From Hypomesus transpacificus (taxonomy: Eukaryota; Chordata; Actinopteri; Osmeriformes; Osmeridae), in contig NC_061063.1 of NCBI RefSeq assembly GCF_021917145.1, forward strand, positions 5,680,944 to 5,744,943: a DNA stretch of 64,000 bases, in the 5' to 3' direction. The position numbers and the translations under genes were made by a program. Of this stretch, positions 1 to 22,863 are shown in pieces (within the stretch, counting starts at the first letter, position 1; the number at the start of each line of letters is the position of its first letter). The notes under the pieces were generated by a model. That model was given only the letters and a program-made list of their open reading frames with translations, ran no database searches and was not told the origin of the DNA.

Positions 1-2
1 AA

Positions 3-10503
<10,501 letters not shown>

Positions 10504-11550
10504 GGGTCCCGCCAGGGGAGAGAAGGTGGAGGAGCGGAGAGAAAAGAGAGAGACTGTGTAAAAAGTGAGGAATGAGTGTTGACCCCCGAGCATGTCCTTG
10601 TACGCGTGGTAACAGGACTCGCTGTGGCGTCAGCGCTACACCGGCACTACACTTAGCACATTTGTAGTTTGTATTTGAACACAGAGGCTTCTCTCTCTCT
10701 CTCAAACACACACCATATATTCACACAAATATTGATATACACATGCTCACACAGCTTGGTGCAATCTCTGGCGTGTACAAGGCTCAGCCACACACACACA
10801 CACCTCCCACCAAGTAAATCAGACTGTTACTATGGGATGGCATGCCCAAGAGCTGTCACCAGAACCACACACACGGCACTTTGTCACTGGTGCAGAGGCA
10901 GGATGCAGGATGCCAGCTCTCTGATGCCATTGATTTGACCCCCTCCCCCACCCCCCACCCCCCACCCCCCACCCCCCCCATTCAGCCCGGTGGGGGGAGG
11001 GGCAGGATTTAATAACCTCTGACCTCCAATGATAATTCCACAGCCCCTCTATGCTGCAAAACAAGACAGCACTGAACTGGACACACACACCTCTCTCCGC
11101 ACACACTTCACACACAAACACAGTCAGTAAACCCAATCTCATCTGACCAAGCCACTGCAATGGCCTGCACAGTTATAGGGACTGTATAAAAATGTTAAAG
11201 AGACTTGAACATGGATCGACCTCCTCCATTTCCTCCTCCGCAGAGATTAAATGTAACTCAGTGTGACTGACCAATCAATTACCTTGTTCATTGCCATGAC
11301 AACTGACATGGTGAGCTCCCCGTGGCTGGATGTGATGCAGTGTGTTGGAGTTTCAACCTCATGGCCACCGATCCTGTCTAAAGAAGCAGAGCAACGAAAC
11401 CAATCACCAGTTGACTCCCCCTAGCAGAGCACAGGGAAGACCAGACAAGGAGGTTTGTCCACCGTGATTGGCCGGTCCAGATTGATTCGCGCCACTGGCA
11501 ACCACAGACTCGGCCAGCCCTCAGAGAATAAACTGGCATACAACAAAACA
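10504..11550 (+). other. cic 3' UTR and flank
   Basis: Non-coding sequence after the cic stop. It has CA-rich patches, a C-rich run near 10940-10980 and an AATAAA at 11527-11532 that could be the poly(A) signal. The exact 3' end is not determined. Confidence 0.45.
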
Positions 11551-13923
11551 AAGCGAGATAGCTAGATTTTTAAAACAACCTTCCTTCATCATTCACCCAG
11601 TGGATATGTTGCTTTCTCTCGTGGTTCTGCCGTGAAAATAACATGTTTCATGTGGCCTGTTGCTCTTGTGGCTCTAAATGGTGTTTCTCCAGTATAAACT
11701 GTTTAGAAGGGGGCCCGAAAGCGCCTTTTGTCCTGCTCATGAGGAGTTTATTTCTGGCCGTTCCGCCCCCTCTCCTCCCATGACTTGTCACTAGGCTCAC
11801 CAAGGAGGGTGCAGGGAGTGCTTGTTTTTAAACGTCAAAATCAGGTGTTTGCACAACATGTGGTCTCTGACTGCAATTAAAAATCAGGAAAGTATTGTTT
11901 TTAGAGATCGTTTTTAGTACAATTATAACCTTGTTCTGTCGTGTTAACAATCTCCCTCATTCTTCCACTCGGAGACCCCTTCCCCACCTCCTTTTCCTCA
12001 TTCTCTTTCTCTTCCATATCCACCTCTTCTCCCTCCTTCTCTTTGTCTTCTCCCTCCTTTTGCACCTCGTCCGGCTTTGCTTCTCGTCCTGGTGTTGTCC
12101 TTCCCTTTGTCCTCTTCCTCCTTTTCTCCCTCATCCTCCTTCCCCTCTTCATCTTCCTCCTGTTCTACCCCCCTGTTCTTCCTCCTCGTGTCCTCTTTCT
12201 CTCTCTCTCTTGCTCTCTGTTTCTCCAATGTGGTTAGAAAGTGCCCTTCAGCCCTGGTTCCAGGGTGAGCATGGTTCTTTAGCTCAGGATGGCTCTGGTT
12301 AGGGTTCCATCAGGGACAACACATCCTAGACCAGCAAAGGGGGGTGTTCTCTAAAGCCCCCTTTTCCTCCTCCAACTCCTTTTTCCTCCTCTCCCACTCC
12401 TTCCTGCTTCCTCCCTTAGTCACTTTATTTCTCTCCCAGTAATGGTGCAATAGGACTTTCTGAATGGGTGATAAGTTATTTGGGTCTGTGCCATAGATAT
12501 TGACAGTACAGTGGACCCACTACAGAAACGCTGGTGTATAGAAGAGGAAACCTCAGAAATAATCTACTATTGAAGAGATTATAGAAGGCGAGTATGTAAT
12601 TTACTAAAAGTCAAAGAAAATTCAAATAGCACTTTTGCCTCTTCACGCATTTGGCGAAGAATGGGGGTAATTATTATATGGGTATATCTTTATTTCTCTG
12701 TGTAAACAGTTGGATGTGTGTGTGAAAAATATATATTTCCATAATATGTGCATATAGAGGGTGTGTGTGTTTGTGTGTGTGTTTGGGCTCATGCATTCAC
12801 AGTATGGACGTTGACTGACCCCTTCTGGTTCTCTCACACTGCGTACAATAATACATTATCAACCTTATTACATATAGTTTCTATGGTCACACAAAGACTA
12901 TTGAATGCTCTCTTGACTGTTATAGTGTCAGGTAATTCAGGATTAAACACAATTTATCAGTTATTCAAATGCCAACAGGTGGAAGTCTACTTGACATGCG
13001 TTATACATGCATGTGCACACTCACACACACATGCACAGACATATACACACACATGTATGCGTGTCCACCGTATGATTGTGCTTAAAAAACTATCCTTACT
13101 TTGGAGAAGGAATTTTAGAATGAGAGAGATGGGTGTAAGCTCATAAACAGGCATGTTGACCATGTGCAATATTTCTAAACAAAAAAAAACAACAAAATAT
13201 TGAAAACATTAAAGACCTAACACAATATTCTTTGTTGCTTGTGCTTTATTCTGAACGTCATGGTGATCTGGCGTTTGTCGTACAGTTTGTTGTTAGGAGG
13301 CTAAAAGAGAGAAAAATAAGAAAAAAACGGTCCGAAACATGTAGCAGAGGCTACAGACATCCAGTGACTAATTTGCTTCTAGGTGTAAGTAGTAAGGTCT
13401 GTAACTACACTATTGTCAAGACATGGGTGGGTTACCAAATTACCTTGAAATGTACAGCTGACAGCTGATATCAACGAAACGGGTCAAACTGGATGGAGTA
13501 GGCCTATATTATGTACCTAGTTTCCATCTCTAACCAAATCTACTGTAGGCTACATTTCTCTGCACCCCTTTGTGAGGAATTCTATTTTTAACATGGTAGA
13601 AATAACAGGAGAGAGAGCGCCATCTCCGGTGTAATTTAAAAGTGACATTCTAACCGTGTAGTTGTTTTCTTTCTCAGAAGACAAGACGGCCAGACCTAGG
13701 CAGCAGCAACCGTCAACTTCATATCCCAGGAGGCAATGCGATCTGTCAGTTCCTAAGGTCTACTAGCCCAGACAACCTGCGAAAGGGAGGACTCGTCGGT
13801 GCGGCGACAATTCTGTCGGTCTTTCAACGATTATTGTTGTTAAAATAGAGGCATACATTAAAATTCAATTGGGTAGAAGTAGAGCATACCAAGCCTCCCG
13901 CCCCGCTACCCCTGCACAGAGAT
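11551..13923 (+). promoter_or_regulatory. Intergenic region and gsk3a 5' flank/5' UTR
   Basis: No coding gene seen. The stretch 11960-12230 is strongly pyrimidine-biased on the + strand. Short TG/CA runs occur near 12760-12785 and 13010-13060. The last 250 bases are more GC-rich and should hold the gsk3a 5' UTR and promoter. No TATA box is obvious. Confidence 0.4.
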
Positions 13924-16900
13924 ATGAGCGGCAGCGGGCGGCCCAGAACTAGCTCGTTTGCTGAGCCACAAGGTGTACCAGGAGCCGCCGCAGCATCCGC
14001 TGGATCAGCCGCTGCCGTGGGGAGCAGCACAGGAAAGTCCGGGGTCCCGCAGGCCTCGGGGAGCAGCTCGTCGGGATGCTCGAATTTAAAGCTGACCAGT
14101 ACGTTTGTTTGATTTATTTTGTACTAGATAAGTAGATTTTTCACATTTACACCTCAAATGTTATGTATGCATTAATATTCGATTTAAAAGCCTGTTTGAA
14201 AGCAAGACTAGCCAAGAAGCTAGCTGTTACCTAGCTAGGCTAACGTCAATTTCAGTAACTACAGCTAACGTTTGCAGGGTTTATTGCAAGGGTTATCCAT
14301 CTTGTAAGGTCTAAGCGAGTTGTTTTGTGTGGTAGCTAAATTATTTTAGATAAATATTATTTTATTTAGTAGCAAAGTTGTCTGACTTAGCACGCTTATT
14401 TGCTACACCAAGCAATAAGAAAGGTTAGCTAGCTGGCGACTCGGCTGGTATCCATTCAGATAGATGGCTAGGTAGCTACAGTAAAACTAAAGGGCTAGCT
14501 AGGTAGCTACAGTAAAAAGGGTGTGTGGAAAGAGGTGATACAGCTAGCCAGCTACAAGTGAACCACTGTCTGCCAGTAACGTTTGCTGTACTGACCAAAT
14601 TGGTATCTAGCTAACTACACATTGTAATGTGAAATGTAATTCTATTTGTTGGGTGTACATGCACGAAGGTTAACGATGACTGATGACAAGGTTACATACA
14701 GTTAAGCTGTGACTCAAAGTTCTAATTGCATGATAAGGCGCAATGCTAACGTCTGGAGGTAGATACTCGATAAAAAATGAATTCGAATGCCTTCTTGATA
14801 GGACATAGATTGTTGGTATTTTGATAGGTTAAAACAAAGACCTCTACAGTATTTATCTCAGAGGTTTGATATGGTGTTATTTTCGCATGGTAGAAGGTGT
14901 GTGAGGGAGCGAGCGATATGAGTCCACAGGGGGTCATTCTCAGTGCTTTGGGTATCTCTACCAGTTTCCAATTGAGTTCTACTCCAAACCTTGTCCCTGT
15001 CCAGACAATTACACACACACACACACACACACACACAACTCAGTGACTTAGGTCACCATGCAGTGGGTAGTGTGTGAGCAGGGTTCAGGTGTAACAGATA
15101 TGACCAACAGGCCTATTGGATGTCTATTATCCTACAGGCCAACTATCGTTCACCGAAATTGATATCATTTGAGTAAAACACACGGGTGGTGCCGGCCCTG
15201 CGGGCTTGTCGACTCTTTTCCATAAAGCAAAGCCCTTAGCCCTCGTGTTATCTGTGAGTATTGATGTTAACATGGGCCCGTTATGACTTCACTGGTAACC
15301 TGAATGTCAGACAGTCAGGTTCAATGGTTACACAGGCCTAGTCTAGGTGGTAGGCTTAAGTCTACTTCTAGTCTGGAGGACAACATGACCCTGCTGGTCT
15401 CTGTTTTGGTCCCATGATGAGTTATAGTTGACCCTTCAACTTGTAAGACAGAAGCCCCTGAGGACAGAACAGGTTAGCACAAGTCAGGTGGTTTATCATT
15501 ATGACCTGGATACAGGTGCACCGCATTTCAAAGCTCTCCTACACAGATTAAATATATTAAATCATAAATCAGCTTGTTATCTAGGCTACTTTCTGTTGAG
15601 TTGATATACACCACGACTAGGGGTTTACCTGATTATGTGAGGTTTCTGGGATACTTTTCACAAATAAGAGTATTGATCTTTAATTAGTTTTGGGGATGAG
15701 TTAACAATCCTACATAACTGACACTTGATTTCCACTAATGATGTCACTTCCCTCCCCTCTTTTCCCTTTCTCTTGTTTCCCAGGAGACAGCGGAAAGGTG
15801 ACGACGGTGGTCGCCACGCCCGGCCAGGGCCCGGACCGCCCCCAGGAGGTGTCGTACACAGACATCAAGGTGATCGGCAACGGCTCGTTTGGTGTGGTCT
15901 ACCAGGCACGACTCATCGACAGCCAGGAGATGGTGGCCATCAAGAAGGTCCTGCAGGACAAGCGGTTCAAGGTAGGGGTGGTGTCCTACAGGGTAGAGTT
16001 CTTCTTCTTCCACAAGTTCGACTGATGGATTCTTCTCCCCTGCAGAACCGAGAACTCCAGATCATGAGGAAGCTGGACCACTGCAACATCGTCAGGCTAC
16101 GCTACTTCTTCTATTCCAGTGGTGAAAAGGTACGTCTCTCGTTTTCACCACAGCGCCCCCAGCCTTTCTCAGAAGCCTCACTAGTCTTCACCATGGTCCT
16201 TCACTGCTGCCCCTCTCTCCTCCGTAGAAGGATGAGGTATACCTTAACCTGGTGCTGGACTTCGTCCCAGAGACTGTGTACAGAGTGGCCCGCCACTTCA
16301 ACAAGGCCAAGAGCATCATTCCTATTATTTACGTCAAGGTAAAACTCATATGCATACCGTCTTTAGACCTCCCTCACCCACCTCTCTGTGGACCTTCCTA
16401 TCTCTTCATTCACTTTCAGAGAATACATCTCTGATCTATAGGACTTATCTCTTTCCCCCCCCCGCCCCCCCAGGTGTACATGTATCAGCTCTTCCGTAGC
16501 CTGGCCTACATCCACTCCCAGGGGGTGTGTCACCGAGATATCAAGCCCCAGAACCTGCTAGTGGATCCAGAGACAGCCATTCTCAAGCTCTGTGACTTTG
16601 GCAGGTACAGACTCGGACCCCCTTTGACAGTGCAGCCGTTCTCAGGCTTAACAGGACTGGAAGCATTCACATATCAGATATCCACTGAAATGGTTGTGAG
16701 TGGAATGCCAGAGATGTAGGTGACAGCTAGCGGGTACATGAATAACCGAGATGGATGACTCCATGTGAGAGTCTATCAGTAAGAGGCAGGGGGTTTTCAG
16801 CTCCACCTCCATGACCGTCCCCCTCCTTTTGTTTGCCACACAGTGCGAAGCAGCTGATCCGCGGGGAGCCCAACGTGTCGTACATCTGCTCACGGTATTA

Positions 16901-18425
16901 CCGCGCCCCGGAGCTCATCTTCGGGGCCACCGACTACACAGCCAACATTGACATCTGGTCAGCGGGCTGCGTGCTGGCAGAGCTGCTGCTGGGCCAGCCC
17001 ATCTTCCCCGGAGACAGCGGCGTGGACCAGCTAGTGGAGATCATCAAGGTAGGTGGCAGAGCGTGTTTGTGGGTTGTTGTTGTTGTTGTTGGGGGGGCGG
17101 GGGGTGAGTCTGAGAGATTAGATGTGTGTATATATGGAGGGGGGTTAGCGATATGTGTGTTTGTCTATTGGGCTCCACCCACCCACCCAGCCACCGGCCT
17201 GCCTCCTCCCGTCCCTCAGGTCCTGGGGACCCCGACCAGAGAGCAGATCCGAGAGATGAACCCCAACTACACAGAGTTCAAGTTCCCCCAGATCAAGGCC
17301 CACCCCTGGACCAAGGTACCTGGCCTCTCTCCCAGGAGACAAGGCAGCTCCCCTCTGCTGCCGCCAGCCTAGACAGATTTGGGATTAGGAATGTAAACTT
17401 GCCAAGACTGTTGTTTCAGTGTGTAATCACTTTTTAAAAATCCCTCTAGCGCCCATATCTGTCTTTCCTCCATGTCTTCCTCCATCTAATCCTTGCTTTA
17501 ATCTCTACCCACCATGCCCTCTCTCGTTGGTTCACCACCCCAGGTGTTTAAGCCTCGCACCCCTCCCGAGGCCATCGCCCTGTGCTCCCGCCTGCTGGAG
17601 TACACCCCCGCCACACGCTTCTCCCCCCTCGAAGCCTGCGCGCACACCTTCTTCGATGAACTCCGCCAGCCCAACGCCCGTCTGCCCAGCGGGAGAGACC
17701 TGCCTCTGCTCTTCAACTTCAGCACCACCGGTACGTCCTCCTGAGATCGTTACCACACACACGCGCGCGTACACACGCGCACACACACACACACCCACAC
17801 TGTCACCATGGTGCTTTGACCTCTCTTTGTGTTTCTGTCCGTCTCCTTCCAGAGCTGTCCATCCAGCCCCAGCTCAACTCCACCCTCATCCCTCCTCACG
17901 TCCGCGTTCAGACCTCCGCCTCCTCTCACGGTACGATGGCACGCTCCACAGCACCATCACAGTAGTCCTGCCTTTCCTAAAGGAAAGGACATGCCGCTAA
18001 GTCGTATTGCTGCTAGACACGGTTAAAAACACTCACAACATTGTGCCACCATACTTACTTTAGGGTTAATAAGTGCACAATATTTGATGATGATAAATAA
18101 ATAAACAAAAAGTATGCATCCTACAGTTTCAAAGTCCCGCCAGCAGGGGGTGGTGTTGGAAGCACCTCAGTCCCAGATTGGCTGTCGTAGTTACAATGTT
18201 AACACATGGTGGAAATTGCATGTACAGTATATCAATATGATTACTAGTATATCTCAAATAGGATGAATAGTTCTTTTGAAACAAGTAGAGTATTCAATGG
18301 TATTTATGTCCTCTGTTTTTCTTCTCCCTCCCCCCTCTCTCCCCTGGGTCTCCTCCATAGATGGGATTGGTTCTGATGGCTCGTCTCAACACAGCTCTGT
18401 ACCCGGCTCCCTCAACAGCACCTGA
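13924..18425 (+). CDS. gsk3a: Glycogen synthase kinase 3 alpha
   Basis: Ser/Thr kinase of Wnt, insulin and glycogen control, cytosolic and nuclear. Ten exons with consistent phases: 13924-14098, 15784-15971, 16046-16129, 16228-16338, 16474-16604, 16844-17048, 17220-17315, 17544-17730, 17853-17930, 18361-18425 (TGA). They give 439 residues. The N-terminus has the inhibitory Akt site in [10 protein letters not shown]. The Gly loop is [12 protein letters not shown], the catalytic Lys is in VAIKKV, the catalytic loop is [12 protein letters not shown] follows, and the activation loop has [13 protein letters not shown] with the activating Tyr. The primed-substrate pocket (Arg in DKRFKNRE, Arg in HRD, Lys in SAKQL) is intact. 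TSSFAEP and [19 protein letters not shown] fit the alpha paralogue, and synteny with cic agrees. It is shorter than human GSK3A (483) because the N-terminal glycine-rich expansion is missing. Confidence 0.97.
15011..15037 (+). repeat. (CA)n microsatellite in gsk3a intron 1
   Basis: A pure AC dinucleotide run inside the 1.7 kb first intron. Confidence 0.9.
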
Positions 18426-20765
18426 ACCATCATCAACCTCAGCTCACCTGCCAGCCCCCCAACCCTGCGTGCACACACACACACACACTCACACACTCAC
18501 ACACATACTACATCCTGGACAGCTTTCTCCATGCTGCTTGTTATCTCCCATTGGTTAGAGCCATTCCTTTTTGTACTGTACATATACACACCTGGGAACT
18601 TTTGTTAACATTCAACTCAAACAAAACTAGTGCTCTGAGAGACATGGACACACTCAGTGTTATTTCATGCCCTACTTTGACTCATTAGCTCAGTTCTATG
18701 TGTATGGTTAGAACTCTGATGCTGCTGCTGATTGGTCGAAGGTCCTGTTGGAGGGGCGGGTCCTCTGGATAGTAACTTTTTTTTCTTAATTGTATTTTTC
18801 GTATTCCTTCCGCTTATTCTTTTTTCCCCCAACAATACTTTTTTTGTTGAATTCGTTTTCTTTTAACTCTAGTTTATTTATTGGAGACAGATGACCACAT
18901 GATGACCTCATGTTAGAGAGAAAAGCTCTCTCACCTCCAGGGCTCCCATTTAGAGTATTTTCAACACATACCTCCCTTCAACCATACCTGGGATTGACCT
19001 CCATTCTAATACGACAGGACTGGTGGAAGGCAGCAGAATTGTCAGGGTGTGACTTTTCCCTTATCGGGTCAGAGGTCAACTCCCAATGAGAGGAGGAAGG
19101 TTTTGTGATTTCAGACGAGGATGTCGTGTTTTTTCATCTTCTGGCTAGTCAGAAACCATGAAGACCCCCCCCCCCTCCCCTTGACAGGGCGTTTTAGAAG
19201 CAAATTGTTTAGTTGTGGAAACACATACTCGGGCCTGGGCGCTATATGGACGTGGAGAGAAACAATAGTGTTTTTATACGTTTTATTAAATTACCATGAA
19301 CACTGATGACAACAGCTGCTTTTCCCCCCCTTTTTTGCATACTTAATGTAAATGTATTTATTATTTTAAATAGGTTTTCAGAGTGCCACTATTCACTCTG
19401 AAAAGGTTGGGGAGGGACGAAAGGGGAGGGAGGTGGAAGTGATTGATTTACTAGCTCTATTTGTTAGCCATTTTCCATCGGTGGGAACTTTTTCTAAGGA
19501 AGTCTTAATATTGGTTGCAAGAAGGATTTCCATAGAAATAAGACACACAAACACACATACGCACCCATGTGCTGGATTGAGACAGCAGTTGTAAAGGATT
19601 TAACAACTGTGGTACAGCCGTCTATATAAAGAAAGTATCTATATAGGCTTTCAGCAGCCATTTTGACTAGAGTATTAACTATGGAATAACTGACTCCTGC
19701 TTGAACAGGACACATCTCTGTGCCCTTCAGTTCTGTGACATAGGGTTTGTAAGTGTGTGTGAATGTGAGTTTGTAACCATGTCTACTCTTGTTGCCAATG
19801 TCGTAGGCAGGATTTAGAGTTTCTTTAATCCTGACATCATGTAGCTACTTCACGTGAGACGATGTGGGAAGGTTGAGGGGTAAAGCATGACTGGGGTTTG
19901 GTGTCCGACAATAGTGTGTGTGTGTGTGTGTGTTGTCCTTGTAAGCTGTACCCTTCAATCCAGACCGCACAGTTTAAAAGCCAGTGTAGTAGGTTTAGAT
20001 CAGTTGTCAGTACTGACCACTTGAAAGCTTCTAGTGCAAGCCTTTTCTATTGTGAAACCCTGCCCTCTCGTCTTACAATGTGATCAAAAACCCTGTATAA
20101 TAACTTTGTTTTACAGAACACTGTACTGTAGGTATGTTTTATTAAGCTTCCCTGGTGTCCCCTGTAAGGTGGGGTTTGGGCATTAGCACCAGTTATAAAC
20201 CTGAAAAGATTGAACTCTTTCCCATGTGGCACCTCGGGAAAGAAAATACATTTAGCACACCTTATGTTGACATCCTTTGATTTCAGAAGCCATTAGTTCC
20301 CCCCTCCCCCCTAATGTATGTACTCTTGTTGCACATGTGTAAATATCTCACATTTGTGTTTATTTTTTATTCCAATGTTTGTTGGATTGACCTGTCATGG
20401 GATGTGAGCTGGTCACCACGGCCCAGGTTCATTTTCCATTCATCTGTTTGTAAATACTCTTTTTTTTTTTTTTTTTTTTCATGTCCTGATCCAAGATGTA
20501 CAGAAATTAAATTGATGCTTTTCACCTCAACCTGACCCTCCCCTACCTCCCTCCCTGGTCGTGTTCTCCCAACGTGCTGGATCTCTCTCCTCTGCCGCTT
20601 GTTCTAGATCCCCAGACTATGGTAGCGGGCATTTGTCTGTCAGACAAGTTGGGAGAGCTGAAATAGTGCAGACCAGCTCAATAAACCAGGAGGAGGGACA
20701 CAGAACCCCCCATCTGTCTGTGTGTATGATATGGGCTCATTTAATAAAGTGATGAAACAGGAGAT
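18426..20765 (+). other. gsk3a: gsk3a 3' UTR
   Basis: About 2.3 kb of AT-rich sequence without coding potential. It follows the stop codon and ends near an AATAAA at 20743-20748. It has poly-T near 20460-20480 and short CA/TG runs. The assignment rests on position and the poly(A) signal. Confidence 0.6.
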
Positions 20766-21120
20766 GGTCTGAGGATTTTACTGATGTCAGGATGAGTGGC
20801 CATAGCAATGGCTGTAGGCTTACTGACAAATGTAATTTAAACTGTAAAGACCATTCCATAGCATAGTTGTGGATGCATTATAGGTCTAGACTAGCATTGA
20901 GGCAGCAATCATTTTGAGGTCCAAATAGTGGGACAGACTGTTTAACACTTCAATGTCTACATCAACACCTCACCTGACCATGCATCATCACATCTATCAA
21001 GTTGGCAGCTGACAGCCAATAACAATTTTTCACTTGTGTTTATTTCCATACTAGTCAATTATTCACAGAGAAGGTCAGCCAATTCAACTTTTACACACTG
21101 AAGTACTTGTCAAAACACAA
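20766..21120. other. Short intergenic spacer between gsk3a and the lectin cluster
   Basis: About 350 bases with no gene, between the convergent 3' ends of gsk3a (+) and lectin A (-). Confidence 0.6.
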
Positions 21121-21122
21121 AC

Positions 21123-21128
21123 TTTATT
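21123..21128 (-). terminator. Poly(A) signal of lectin A
   Basis: AATAAA on the minus strand in the context ctcattcaataaagt. The same context is found after lectins B, C and D. It is separated from the lectin A stop codon by the Tc1 element. Confidence 0.7.
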
Positions 21129-21170
21129 GAATGAGAAACATCACAGAATCCCAACAATAATTCAGAGATA

Positions 21171-22833
21171 CAGTGCCCTCCAAAAGTATTGGAACAGTGA
21201 GGCGAATTCCTTTATTTTTGCTGTAGACTGAAAACATTTGGGCTTGACATCAAATAATGAACGTGAGACCAGAGATCAACGTTTCAGCTTTTATTTCCAG
21301 GTATTTACATCAGGATCTGATGCACAACTAAGAAAATATCACATTTTGTTTGAATCCACCCATTTGTCATGTGAGCAAAAGTATTGGAACAGATATACTT
21401 AAAACATATTTAAGTGAATAAGACTTAATATTTAGTTGCAAATCCTTTGCTTTCAATAACTGCAGCAAGTCTGTGACCCATTGACGTCACCAAACTTTTG
21501 CATTCTTCCTTTTTGATGCTTTCCCAGGCTTTCACTGCAGCCTCTTTCAGTTGTTGTTTGTTTTGTGGGGTTCCTCCCTTCAGTCTCCTCTTAAGCAGGT
21601 AAAATGCATGCTCTATAGGGTTTAAGTCTGGAGATTGACTTGGCCAGTCTAATACCTTCCATTTCTTGCCCCTGATGAACTCCTTTGTTGTTTTGGCAGT
21701 GTGTTTTGGGTCGTTATCTTGCTGCATGATGAAGGCTCTGCCAATCAGTTTGGTTGCATCTTTCCTTAAATTGGCAGACAAAATGTTTCTGTAGACTTCC
21801 GAGTTCATTTTGCTGCTGCCATCATGTGTTACATCCTCAATGAAGATTAATGAGCCCGTCCAGAAGAAGAAGCCATGCAAGCCCAAGCCATGACATTACC
21901 TCCACCGTGTTTCACAGATGAGCTTGTGTGTTTGGGATCATGAGCAGTTCCTTTCTTTCTCCAAACTTTAGCCTTTCCATCACTTTGGTAAAAGTTAATC
22001 TTTGTCTCATCAGTCCATAAAACTTTGTCCCAGAATTTTTGAGGTTAATCTCTGTACTTTTTGGCAAATTCCAGCCTGGCCTTCCTATTCTTCTTGCTAA
22101 TGAGTGGTTTGCATCTTCTGGTGTAGCCCTTGTACTTTTGTTCATGAAGTCTTCTGCGAACAGTAGATAGTGATACCTTCACTCCTGCCATCTGGAGGTT
22201 GTTGCTGATCTCACTAACAGTTGTTTTAGGGTCTTTCTTTACAGCTCTCACAATGTTTCTGTCATCAACTGCTGATGTTTTCCTTGGTCTACCTGTTCGA
22301 CGTCTGTTACTTAGTACACCAGTAGTTTTCTTCTTCTTCAGGACATTCCAAATGGTTGTACTGGCTATGGCCAATGTTTCTGCAATGGCTCTGATTGATT
22401 TTCCATCTTCTCTAAGACTCACAATTGCTTGTTTTTCACCCAAAGACAGCGCTCCGGTTTTCATGTTGTTTTCACCTCTGAATACAGTCTGCATAGACAA
22501 AACCTATCTTACCCAATCTGAACCTGAGTGTAGACATTCAGTGGTATTTATTGATTGAATAATGTATGTAATAGGACACACCTGGGCAACAAAACACACC
22601 TGTCAGTCATATGTTCCAATACTTTTGCTCACGTGACAAATGGGTGGGTTCGAACAAAAAGGTGATATTTTCTAATTTGTGCATCAGATCCTGATGTAAA
22701 TACCTGGAAATAAAAGCTGAAACGTTGATCTCTGGTTTCACATTCATCGTTTGATGTCAAGCCCAAATGTTTTCAGTCTACAGCAAAAATAAAGGAATTG
22801 GCCTCACTGTTCCAATACTTTTGGAGGGCACTG
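21171..22833 (-). mobile_element. Tc1-like DNA transposon, nearly full length, inactive
   Basis: The element is bounded by inverted repeats starting CAGTGCCCTCCAAAAGTATT and flanked by TA at 21169-21170 and 22834-22835, the Tc1/mariner target duplication. A second pair of internal direct-repeat-type motifs (gtgagcaaaagtattggaac and its inverse) lies about 200 bases inside each end, giving the IR/DR layout of fish Tc1 elements. A broken transposase lies inside on the minus strand. It is inserted between the stop codon and the poly(A) signal of lectin A, so inside that gene's 3' UTR. Confidence 0.93.
21425..22500 (-). pseudogene. Broken Tc1-like transposase
   Basis: The N-terminal part (22045-22500) has the paired HTH DNA-binding region with the GRPRKTS hook between helices. 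The catalytic part (21425-21886) contains MQQDNDPKHTAKTT and the WPSQSPDLNPIEHAF motif of the DDE domain. These parts are in different frames with in-frame stops between them (about 21887-22050), so the copy cannot make an intact enzyme. Confidence 0.9.
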
Positions 22834-22863
22834 TATAGTTGCGAGAAATGTACTAGATTAATG

